In this document: positions 28,557 through 35,115 of the stretch, piece by piece | Layout: every line of letters starts with the position of its first letter | How positions within the stretch are numbered: the stretch's first letter is position 1 | Assembly (NCBI RefSeq): GCF_014652335.1 | Contig: NZ_BMYP01000012.1 | Span: 1-64,000, forward strand | DNA length: 64,000 nucleotides | Direction: 5' to 3' | Origin: Vogesella fluminis | GTDB lineage: Bacteria > Pseudomonadota > Gammaproteobacteria > Burkholderiales > Chromobacteriaceae | Position numbers and translations under genes: made by a program | The notes under the pieces: model-generated | The model's input: only the letters and a program-made list of their open reading frames with translations | Told to the model about the DNA's origin: nothing | Database searches by the model: none

Positions 28557-28586
28557 AAAAAGCCCAGTCTGGCGACCGGGCTTTTT
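28557..28586. terminator. Bidirectional terminator between the HD-GYP gene and the tRNA-Lys array
   Basis: AAAAAGCCC and GGGCTTTTT form a 9-bp stem; after one mismatch GTC/GAC extends it around TGGC. It suits both the plus-strand gene and the minus-strand tRNA operon. Confidence 0.88.
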
Positions 28587-28597
28587 GTCTGTATTTG

Positions 28598-28673
28598 TGG
28601 TGGGTCGTGCGGGATTCGAACCTGCGACAAACGGATTAAAAGTCCGCTGCTCTACCAACTGAGCTAACGACCC
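28598..28673 (-). tRNA. tRNA-Lys (anticodon TTT), copy 4 of the array
   Basis: The minus strand gives a cloverleaf starting GGGTCGTTAGCTCAGTTGG, with anticodon loop CTTTTAA (TTT) and an encoded CCA end. It is the last transcribed of four identical copies and is followed by a terminator. Confidence 0.96.
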
Positions 28674-28688
28674 CCGTAAGGGTCCTGA

Positions 28689-28764
28689 TGGTGGGTCGTG
28701 CGGGATTCGAACCTGCGACAAACGGATTAAAAGTCCGCTGCTCTACCAACTGAGCTAACGACCC
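28689..28764 (-). tRNA. tRNA-Lys (anticodon TTT), copy 3 of the array
   Basis: This 76-bp copy is identical to its neighbours, with encoded CCA. The spacer to the next copy is 15 bp. Confidence 0.96.
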
Positions 28765-28777
28765 GTCAGGGTCTCGG

Positions 28778-28853
28778 TGGTGGGTCGTGCGGGATTCGAA
28801 CCTGCGACAAACGGATTAAAAGTCCGCTGCTCTACCAACTGAGCTAACGACCC
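28778..28853 (-). tRNA. tRNA-Lys (anticodon TTT), copy 2 of the array
   Basis: This 76-bp copy is identical to its neighbours, with encoded CCA. The 13-bp spacers on either side are also near identical (GTCAGGGTCTCGG). Confidence 0.96.
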
Positions 28854-28866
28854 GTCAGGGTCTCGG

Positions 28867-28942
28867 TGGTGGGTCGTGCGGGATTCGAACCTGCGACAAA
28901 CGGATTAAAAGTCCGCTGCTCTACCAACTGAGCTAACGACCC
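28867..28942 (-). tRNA. tRNA-Lys (anticodon TTT), copy 1 of the array
   Basis: This is the promoter-proximal copy of the four-gene array. It starts 14 bp downstream of the -10 box of the array promoter. Confidence 0.96.
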
Positions 28943-28955
28943 CCGAGAGAGCGAA

Positions 28956-28984
28956 ACTATACCGAAGCCGCTTTTGGGCGTCAA
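28956..28984 (-). promoter_or_regulatory. Sigma-70 promoter of the tRNA-Lys array
   Basis: On the minus strand TTGACG (plus 28979-28984) and TATAGT (plus 28956-28961) are exactly 17 bp apart. A GC-rich stretch (CGCTCTCTCG) follows the -10 box, in the position of a stringent-type discriminator. Confidence 0.85.
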
Positions 28985-29064
28985 GGTCTTGTTGGGCAAT
29001 AATTTGAAATTTGCACTATCCGCCAATATTCCGTAGCAAAATGCGCGCAAAAACAATTTTCGCG

Positions 29065-29388
29065 TCAAGGACTTGAAAGAACTTCCGCCGCCACCCATGT
29101 CAAATAAGCCGGCAAGCCGGCCGCCAGCGGCAGCACGATGATCTCCGGCACCTCGTAGGGATGCAGCTGCAGCAAGCGCGCCTGCAGCGCCGGATAGGCC
29201 GCCGCGGTGGTCTTGATCTGCAACGGCACCTCGCTGGCGTTTTCCAGCTTGCCCTGCCAGCGATACACTGAGCGGCACGGCGCCATGATATTGACGCAGG
29301 CGGCGAGTTGCTCGCCGACCAGCGTCTCCGCTATTTGTTGTGCCAGTGCCGCATCCGGCACATTGCACAGCACCATGATCACTTCCAT
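29065..29388 (-). CDS. cutA: CutA divalent-cation tolerance protein
   Basis: CutA is a trimeric ferredoxin-like protein linked to copper tolerance and resembling PII. The 107-residue product contains the conserved VGEQLAACVNI and VYRWQGKLENASEVPLQIKT segments and the HPYEVPEII motif. Its start lies only 15 bp from the divergent fxsA start, so at least one promoter must sit inside coding sequence. Confidence 0.94.
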   Translation of the reverse strand: MEVIMVLCNVPDAALAQQIAETLVGEQLAACVNIMAPCRSVYRWQGKLENASEVPLQIKTTAAAYPALQARLLQLHPYEVPEIIVLPLAAGLPAYLTWVAAEVLSSP

Positions 29389-29403
29389 CTGGATACCTGT
29401 TTT

Positions 29404-29844
29404 ATGCGTGCGTTTCTGATCATATTGTTGCTGTACCCGTTTGCCGAGATCTTCTCGCTGCTCTCGCTGGCCGACGCCATCGGCGGCGGCTGGACCATCG
29501 CCTGGCTGCTGTTCACCGTACTGCTGGGCGTGGCGATGATGCGCAACAGCAAGCTGGCCAGCCTGCTGACCATCGGTTCGGTACTGAAACAGGGCCAGGT
29601 GTCGCTGCTCGCCCTGCTGTGGCCGCTGCGCGTGATGTTGGCCGGCCTGCTGTTTGCCATTCCCGGCCTGATCAGCGACGTGCTGGCCCTGCTGCTGATG
29701 CTGCCGTGGCGCGGGCCGACGCTGGCAAACATGGTACCGCCGTCGCCAACTGCAGGCACAAATAATGCCGGCAGCGGCGACATCATCGAAGGCGAATACC
29801 AGCGCGTGGACAAGACCGTCGATCCCAAGTCACGGCTGCATTAA
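29404..29844 (+). CDS. fxsA: FxsA family membrane protein
   Basis: FxsA is a small inner-membrane protein; in E. coli its overexpression relieves F-plasmid exclusion of phage T7. The 146-residue product has the typical start MRAFLIILLLYPFAEIFSLL, three or four TM segments (GGGWTIAWLLFTVLLGVAMM, then LFAIPGLISDVLALLLML) and a hydrophilic tail. The ATG at 29404 is preferred over the longer frame from 29308, which would overlap cutA. Its 3' end overlaps the convergent DUF167 gene by 15 bp. Confidence 0.87.
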   Translation: MRAFLIILLLYPFAEIFSLLSLADAIGGGWTIAWLLFTVLLGVAMMRNSKLASLLTIGSVLKQGQVSLLALLWPLRVMLAGLLFAIPGLISDVLALLLMLPWRGPTLANMVPPSPTAGTNNAGSGDIIEGEYQRVDKTVDPKSRLH

Positions 29845-30132
29845 GGCCTGCAAGCGGGCCAGCGCGGTAGCGGCGTCGATGCCGCGGATGGCGACGATCT
29901 TGTGACGGTTGCGCTCGCCGCTGAGCAGCGTCACCGACGACTTGGACACCGCCAGCGCCTGCGCCAGCCACAGCAATAGCGCGGCATTGGCCTTGCCCTC
30001 CACCGGCGGTGCGGCCAACCTGATCTTCAGCGCGTCGCCGTATTCGCCGGCCAGCGCCGTCTTGCGCGCGCCGGGCTGCAGGTGCAAAGTCAGCCGGATA
30101 CCATCCGGCTGCGAAGTTAACCAGGGGTTCAT
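29830..30132 (-). CDS. DUF167 family protein (YggU-like)
   Basis: The 100-residue product matches the YggU/DUF167 fold, with LHLQPGARKTALAGEYGDALKIRL and the APPVEGKANAALLLWLA block. The function is unknown. A partial repeat match (TGCGGCCAACCTGAT, about 30010-30024) lies in frame and encodes IRLAAPP. It overlaps the fxsA 3' end. Confidence 0.9.
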   Translation of the reverse strand: MNPWLTSQPDGIRLTLHLQPGARKTALAGEYGDALKIRLAAPPVEGKANAALLLWLAQALAVSKSSVTLLSGERNRHKIVAIRGIDAATALARLQALMQP

Positions 30133-30208
30133 GCCTGCCCCACCTCAAAAAAGGCTATTGTAAATCGGGCGTATACTGCAACGACACCCATAAAGACAGG
30201 AGATCACC

Positions 30209-30673
30209 ATGGATATTGGAATCAGCGAACAGGATCGCACCCGCATTGCCGAAGGCCTGTCGAAACTGCTGGCCGACACCTACACCCTGTATCTGAAGAC
30301 CCACTACTTCCACTGGAACGTGACCGGGCCGATGTTCCAGACGCTGCACCTGATGTTCGAACAGCAATACAACGAGCTGGCGCTGGCCGTCGACCAGATC
30401 GCCGAGCGCATCCGCGCGCTGGGCCACGTCGCCCCCGGCAGCTACGGCGACTACGCGCGCCTGACCTCGATCGCCGAAAGCCAGGGCGTACCCAAGGCGC
30501 AGGACATGATCCGCGAACTGGTACAGGCGCACGAGACGGTCTGCCGCACCGCGCGTTCGCTGTTCCCGGTGACCGAGCCGGCCAGCGACGAGCCGACCGC
30601 CGACCTGCTGACCCAACGCCTGCAAGTGCATGAAAAGACGGCATGGATGCTGCGCAGCCTGCTGGAAAGCTGA
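30209..30673 (+). CDS. dps: Dps family ferritin-like DNA-protection protein
   Basis: Dps forms a 12-mer that stores iron and protects DNA from peroxide. The 154-residue product carries the inter-subunit ferroxidase residues in [18 protein letters not shown] and the following Glu/Asp of [16 protein letters not shown]. An AGGAG Shine-Dalgarno lies 7 bases before the ATG. A TATACT at 30172-30177 could be its -10 box, but no good -35 is visible; an OxyR or sigma-S input is inference only. Confidence 0.93.
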   Translation: MDIGISEQDRTRIAEGLSKLLADTYTLYLKTHYFHWNVTGPMFQTLHLMFEQQYNELALAVDQIAERIRALGHVAPGSYGDYARLTSIAESQGVPKAQDMIRELVQAHETVCRTARSLFPVTEPASDEPTADLLTQRLQVHEKTAWMLRSLLES

Positions 30674-30723
30674 GGCCACAGCGCGCGTGATACACTGCCG
30701 CAAAGTGTAACCGCACGCTCACC

Positions 30724-31563
30724 ATGACACGTTTCACCCCTACGCCGGCGCCACCGGACAAATCGCTGTTTCATGCCGCGATCCTGGTGTCGCTGGCGCT
30801 GCATTTACTGTTGCTGCTCGCCCTCGGCCGGCACGGCCTGCCACGCATTCCGCCATGGCAGCCTGCGGCACTGCAAGTCTCGCTGCTGGCGACGCCACCG
30901 GCCAGCGCCCCGCCGCCGCTGGCAACGCAGCTGGCGCAGCACGACAGTCTGGCCGGCAGCGCCGCCCCGGCCGCCAAACCCGCGCCGGCGGCGGTCGCCC
31001 CCCCCCCCGCCGCTGCCAGCGTCAGGGCCACGCCGGCGCCGGCCGCCCCCAGGGCCGAGTCCACCGCGGTGCTCAGCCGTGAACAGTCCGCCTACACCAC
31101 GCCACCGCCCGCCCCGGAAACGGCGCCGCGCAGCGCCCAGGACTGGCTGAGCCAGGCGCGGCAGCTGGGCAGCAGCGCCAATGCCGCCGGCGGCGAAGCG
31201 CAGGATAAGGCCAGGGCGGTGTTCGGCGTCAGCGCCACCGGGGTCAGCTGGGCGCGCTACGTCGAGGACTGGCGCCTGAAAATCGAACGCATCGGCAAAC
31301 GCAACTACCCGGCAGAAGCGCGGGCGCAGAACCTGTACGGCAACCTGGAGCTGACGGTGGTGATCCGCGCCGACGGCGCGCTGCAGGAGGTGCGCCTGCT
31401 GCGCAGCTCCGGCCACCCGGTGCTGGACCAGGCCGCACAGGACATCGTGCGCATGGCCGCCCCCTACGCCCCGTTCCCGCCAACGTTGGCCGCAGAATTC
31501 CGCAGTCTGGAGGTGGTGCGCAAATGGAGCTTCACCACCGCCAACCAGCTCTCCGCCAATTGA
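30724..31563 (+). CDS. TonB-family energy-transduction protein
   Basis: The 279-residue product has one N-terminal TM helix (LFHAAILVSLALHLLLLLAL), a Pro/Ala-rich periplasmic spacer (about 45-135) and a TonB C-terminal domain (YPAEARAQNLYGNLELTVVI...). No exbB-exbD genes are adjacent, so it may share them from elsewhere or work in another envelope role. A variant repeat (AACGTTGGCCGCAG, 31482-31495) is in frame and encodes PTLAAE. Confidence 0.88.
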   Translation: MTRFTPTPAPPDKSLFHAAILVSLALHLLLLLALGRHGLPRIPPWQPAALQVSLLATPPASAPPPLATQLAQHDSLAGSAAPAAKPAPAAVAPPPAAASVRATPAPAAPRAESTAVLSREQSAYTTPPPAPETAPRSAQDWLSQARQLGSSANAAGGEAQDKARAVFGVSATGVSWARYVEDWRLKIERIGKRNYPAEARAQNLYGNLELTVVIRADGALQEVRLLRSSGHPVLDQAAQDIVRMAAPYAPFPPTLAAEFRSLEVVRKWSFTTANQLSAN

Positions 31564-31576
31564 TACAGGATCCATC

Positions 31577-31939
31577 ATGTTTGAAGTCAATCGCAGCGTC
31601 GTCATTCTGAAACCGCGTCAGCCGTTCGCCGACTGGCTGGCCAGCCTGCCCGGCGCGCCGGCCGTGGCGCTGGACGAGCTGCGCCGCAACGGCAATGCGC
31701 TGCTGATCCCGCATGTCGACGATGTCGACCCCGCCGCTTTCCTCGCCGAGCACTACCACGCGCTGTTCAGCGCCGAGCTGGCCGACTGGTGCGAGGACGA
31801 CACGCTGTGGCCGCCGACGCTCAGCGCGGCGCTGTTCATGGACTGGTTCGACATCGACATCCACCCGGTGCTGACCGATCTGGTCAGCAGCCCGCTGGAA
31901 CGCGAGGCGTTCCAGCCGTTTGATCTGGATAGTCAGTAG
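31577..31939 (+). CDS. Conserved hypothetical protein (120 aa)
   Basis: I do not recognise a named family. The product is acidic and soluble, starts FEVNRSVVILKPRQPFADWL and ends with an ALFMDWFDIDIHPVLTDLV segment rich in aromatic and acidic residues. It has no signal peptide or membrane segment. It lies 13 bp after the TonB-like gene and 90 bp before the thioesterase gene, so cotranscription with TonB is possible. Confidence 0.75.
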   Translation: MFEVNRSVVILKPRQPFADWLASLPGAPAVALDELRRNGNALLIPHVDDVDPAAFLAEHYHALFSAELADWCEDDTLWPPTLSAALFMDWFDIDIHPVLTDLVSSPLEREAFQPFDLDSQ

Positions 31940-32028
31940 GCCCCGGCGCCGGCTGCTCACCGCCGGCACGGCAACAACAAACTGACACCATCTTGCCGGC
32001 AACGGCTTTTCCACACGAAGGGGAAATC

Positions 32029-32439
32029 ATGACTCACAGCACCGGCATCAAGGTTCGCGGCTACCATCTCGACCTGTACGGCCACGTCAATAACGCGCGC
32101 TACCTGGAATTCCTGGAAGAGGCACGCTGGACCTTCTTCGAGGAGCGCGCCGACCTGCCGGCCTTCCTCAGCTCCGGCATCGCGCTGATCGTGGTCAACA
32201 TCAACATCGACTACCGCTACCCGGCGACCATGAACGACCAGCTGGTGATCGAGACCGCGGTCAAGTCGGTCGGCAACCGCAGCGCGGTGATCCACCAGTG
32301 CGTGAAGCTGGCCGGCAGCGACACGGTGGTGGCCGAGGCCGACGTCACCTTTGTCGCGTTTGACGGCAAGCAGAACAAGGCGGTGGCGATCGAGGGTAAA
32401 CTGCGGGAACTTCTGACCGGGCTGCAACACCAAGCCTGA
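32029..32439 (+). CDS. Acyl-CoA thioesterase, hotdog fold (4HBT family)
   Basis: The 136-residue product has the hotdog-fold signature YHLDLYGHVNNARYLEFLEEARW, with the catalytic Asp of the YbgC/FadM type. The ATG at 32029 follows GAAGGGGAAATC, a good ribosome binding site; the frame opens upstream at 31993 without support. It probably hydrolyses medium- or long-chain acyl-CoA. It sits close to a thioredoxin-like gene but no pathway link is evident. Confidence 0.9.
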   Translation: MTHSTGIKVRGYHLDLYGHVNNARYLEFLEEARWTFFEERADLPAFLSSGIALIVVNINIDYRYPATMNDQLVIETAVKSVGNRSAVIHQCVKLAGSDTVVAEADVTFVAFDGKQNKAVAIEGKLRELLTGLQHQA

Positions 32440-32473
32440 TCCTCACCGCCTTCGCAACAGGACAGACTCAGTC

Positions 32474-32965
32474 ATGAAAAAATGGATACTGGCACTGGCC
32501 GGCATCGCCGTACTCGCCATCGTCGCCTACCTCGCGCTGTTCAACAAGCCGCAGGCGCCGCAAGTCCACTACACCAACCTGTCGGGCCAGACCGCCAGCA
32601 CCGACAGCCTGAAAGGCAAGGTGGTGCTGGTCAACTTCTGGGCCACCAGCTGCAGCGGCTGCATGGCCGAGATGCCGAAACTGCGCGCCACCCACGAAAA
32701 GTATGCGCCGCAAGGCTACGAGACCGTGGCCGTGGCGATGAGCTACGACCCGCCCAACTACGTGCAGACCTACGTCAAGGACACCGCCCTGCCCTTCTTC
32801 GTGACGCTGGACAGCAGCGGCAGCATCGCCAAGGCCTTCGGCGAGGTGCAGCTGACCCCGACCTCGGTACTGATCGACAAGCAGGGCAATATCATCAAGC
32901 GCTATGTCGGCGAGCCGGATTTCAGCGAACTGCACCAGCTGATCGAGCAGAACCTGAAGGCCTGA
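32474..32965 (+). CDS. TlpA-like membrane-anchored thioredoxin family protein
   Basis: The 163-residue product has an uncleaved N-terminal anchor or signal (MKKWILALAGIAVLAIVAYL) and a periplasmic thioredoxin fold with the redox motif CSGC in NFWATSCSGCMAEMPKL. A cis-Pro segment (LTPTSVLIDKQG) is present. It resembles TlpA/ResA reductases that act on exported thiol proteins. A strong bidirectional terminator follows. Confidence 0.88.
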   Translation: MKKWILALAGIAVLAIVAYLALFNKPQAPQVHYTNLSGQTASTDSLKGKVVLVNFWATSCSGCMAEMPKLRATHEKYAPQGYETVAVAMSYDPPNYVQTYVKDTALPFFVTLDSSGSIAKAFGEVQLTPTSVLIDKQGNIIKRYVGEPDFSELHQLIEQNLKA

Positions 32966-32978
32966 TCGAGCACGATGC

Positions 32979-33019
32979 AAAAAAGCCGTTGCCATCCTGT
33001 CGATGGCAACGGCTTTTTT
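32979..33019. terminator. Bidirectional terminator between the TlpA-like gene and moeB
   Basis: A perfect 17-bp stem (arms AAAAAAGCCGTTGCCAT and its complement, loop CCTGTCG) is flanked by A and T tracts. The genes on either side converge. Confidence 0.95.
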
Positions 33020-33029
33020 CATGCCGCCG

Positions 33030-33794
33030 CTAATGGCAACGTTGGCCGCACACCGGACAGTCCGGATCGCGCGGCACCTTCAGCTGGCGGAAACTGCCGT
33101 CCAGCGCATCGTACAGCGTCAGCTGCCCCAGCACCGGGCGGCGCCCGGCCAGCAGCTTGATCGCCTCCACCGCCTGCAGGCTGCCGATGACACCGACCAG
33201 CGGTGCCAGCACGCCGAAGGTGGCACACGGCCCGTCGCTGGCTTCGCCCTCGTCCGGGAACAGGCAGTGATAGCACGGCGACGCGTCGTCGCGCGTGTCG
33301 TACACCGCCAGCTGGCCGGCAAAGCGCACCGCGGCGCCGGACACCAGCGGCACCCCGGCCGCCACGCAGGCGCGGTTGATGGCGTGGCGGGTGGCGAAGT
33401 TGTCGGAGCAGTCCAGCACCAGGTCGTGCGCCGCCACCTCGGCGGCCAGCCTGTCGCCCTGCAGGCGCTCGGCCAGCAAGCGCAGCCGCACATCCGGATT
33501 GATTGCGGCCAACCTTGCCGCCGCAGACACCACCTTTTGCTGCCCCAGTGTGCCCATGTCGTGGATGATCTGCCGCTGCAGGTTGGTCAGCTCCACCGTG
33601 TCGTCGTCGACCAGCGTCAGCTGCCCCACCCCGGCACTGGCCAGGTACAGCAGCGCCGGCGCGCCGAGCCCGCCGGCACCGACCACCAGCACCCTTGCGG
33701 CCAGCAGGCGCTGCTGGCCCTCGATGTCGATTTCCGGCAGCAGGATGTGCCGGCTGTAGCGCAGCAGGGCTGCGTCGTTCAGTTCTTGCGTCAT
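33030..33794 (-). CDS. moeB: MoeB/ThiF family sulfur-carrier adenylyltransferase
   Basis: This E1-like enzyme adenylates the C-terminus of a sulfur carrier (MoaD or ThiS). The 254-residue product has the nucleotide loop VVGAGGLGAPALLYLA, the Arg finger region NLQRQIIH and the DCSDNFATR block. Zinc cysteines appear as CYHC and CPVC. MoeB and ThiF are hard to separate without neighbours; the length suits either. Two repeat copies are in frame or at the end: 33503-33519 (AARLAAINP) and 33038-33050 (the AACGTT variant, read CGQRCH before the stop). Confidence 0.88.
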   Translation of the reverse strand: MTQELNDAALLRYSRHILLPEIDIEGQQRLLAARVLVVGAGGLGAPALLYLASAGVGQLTLVDDDTVELTNLQRQIIHDMGTLGQQKVVSAAARLAAINPDVRLRLLAERLQGDRLAAEVAAHDLVLDCSDNFATRHAINRACVAAGVPLVSGAAVRFAGQLAVYDTRDDASPCYHCLFPDEGEASDGPCATFGVLAPLVGVIGSLQAVEAIKLLAGRRPVLGQLTLYDALDGSFRQLKVPRDPDCPVCGQRCH

Positions 33795-33846
33795 GATGCA
33801 AAAATGGCCGCAAACGCGGCCATCTCCCTTGATATTGACCCAGTTC

Positions 33847-35115
33847 TTACTCTTCCGCGCCCTTGCGGCTGAACTTGACGCCCAGCTGCTTCAGCTTGCG
33901 GTAGAGGTGGGTGCGCTCGAGGCCGACCTTTTGCGCCACCCGGCTCATATTGCCGTTTTCCAGCACGATGTGGTACTCGAAATAGCGCCGTTCCAGCTGT
34001 TCGCGCAGTTCGCGCAGCGGCAGGCTGAAGTCGAAACCGGTTTCTTCCGCCGGCTTGTCGTGGCGGAACTGTGCCAGCACCTTGTTCACCTCCGGCGCGT
34101 CCAGCTCGCCGGATTCGGCGGTCAGCGCCAGGCTCTTGATGATGCTGCGCAGCTGCTCCAGATTGCCCGGCCAGTCGTACTGGCGCAGTGCGTTCAGCGC
34201 CGCGGTGGTCAGCTTGCGGCTGGGCACCTGCTTCGACTCCACCAGTTCGTGCAGGATCTGCTCGGCGATGGAGGTGATGTCTTCCGGGTGCTCGCGCAGC
34301 GCCGGTATCGGCACGATCACGCTGGACAGCGCGGTCAGCATGCGGTTGTCGCACTCCGGATCGACCAGCAGCTCCTGCAGCGGACGGCTGCAGGAACAGA
34401 TCAGCCGCACGTTGAAGCGGTCGAGCTTGGACAGCAGGAACAGCAGGCCCTGCTGCGTGCGGCGGCTGTACTGGCCGATTTCCGGCAGGAACAGCACGCC
34501 GTTATTGGCCTTCTGCAGCAACTCCAGCGGCGCGTCGGCCAGCTGCTCCACCTTGGCCGGGGTCACCCACGGCGTATTGCCCTGGTGGAAAAAGCGCGCC
34601 ACCAGCTCGAAGCCGGCACCGGATTCGCCGGTCAGCAGCACCGGCGACTTCAGTTTCGATACCCGTTCCAGCTGTTTCTTCAGCTCCTGCACGGTTTCGC
34701 TCTTGCCCATCTTGTCGAGGTTGAGCGAGGTGTTGGCCTGCATGTCGCCGTATTTCAGCGCGCGCTGCACCGTGGTCAGCAGTTTCTGCAGGGCAATCGG
34801 TTTTTCGAGGAAATCGAAGGCGCCGATGCGCGTGGCCTCGACGGCGGTGTCGATGCTGGCGTGACCGGACATCATCACCACCGGCATGTTCAGTTGCCCG
34901 GATTTGGCCCACTCCTTGAGCAGGGTGACGCCGTCACAATCCGGCATCCAGATATCCAGCAGCACCAGCGCCGGTCGGGTCTGGTTGCGCAATTGACGAG
35001 CCACTTCGGCATTTTCAGCCAGCGCGACGGTATAGCCTTCGTCCTGCAAAATCTCCGAGAGAAGCTCCCGGATACCGATCTCGTCATCAACAATCAGAAT
35101 ATCGCTGCTTCGCAT
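33847..35115 (-). CDS. ntrX: NtrX-like response regulator with a degenerate AAA+ domain
   Basis: The receiver domain is intact, with D10/D11, phospho-acceptor D54 and K105. The central domain is sigma-54 activator-like but lacks its key motifs. Walker A reads GESGAGFE (163-170, Lys replaced by Phe169), Walker B reads VLFLPEIG (Asp replaced by Pro211), and no GAFTGA loop is present. The C-terminal Fis-type HTH (ENGNMSRVAQKVGLERTHLYRKLK) is intact. It should therefore bind DNA under phosphorylation control without activating sigma-54. Its start overlaps the ntrY stop as TAATG. Confidence 0.88.
   Translation of the reverse strand: MRSSDILIVDDEIGIRELLSEILQDEGYTVALAENAEVARQLRNQTRPALVLLDIWMPDCDGVTLLKEWAKSGQLNMPVVMMSGHASIDTAVEATRIGAFDFLEKPIALQKLLTTVQRALKYGDMQANTSLNLDKMGKSETVQELKKQLERVSKLKSPVLLTGESGAGFELVARFFHQGNTPWVTPAKVEQLADAPLELLQKANNGVLFLPEIGQYSRRTQQGLLFLLSKLDRFNVRLICSCSRPLQELLVDPECDNRMLTALSSVIVPIPALREHPEDITSIAEQILHELVESKQVPSRKLTTAALNALRQYDWPGNLEQLRSIIKSLALTAESGELDAPEVNKVLAQFRHDKPAEETGFDFSLPLRELREQLERRYFEYHIVLENGNMSRVAQKVGLERTHLYRKLKQLGVKFSRKGAEE

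Noticed and set aside
28598-28942. Evenly spaced direct repeats resembling a CRISPR array
   Set aside because: Each 76-bp unit folds as tRNA-Lys with encoded CCA, and the spacers are short and near identical rather than unique.
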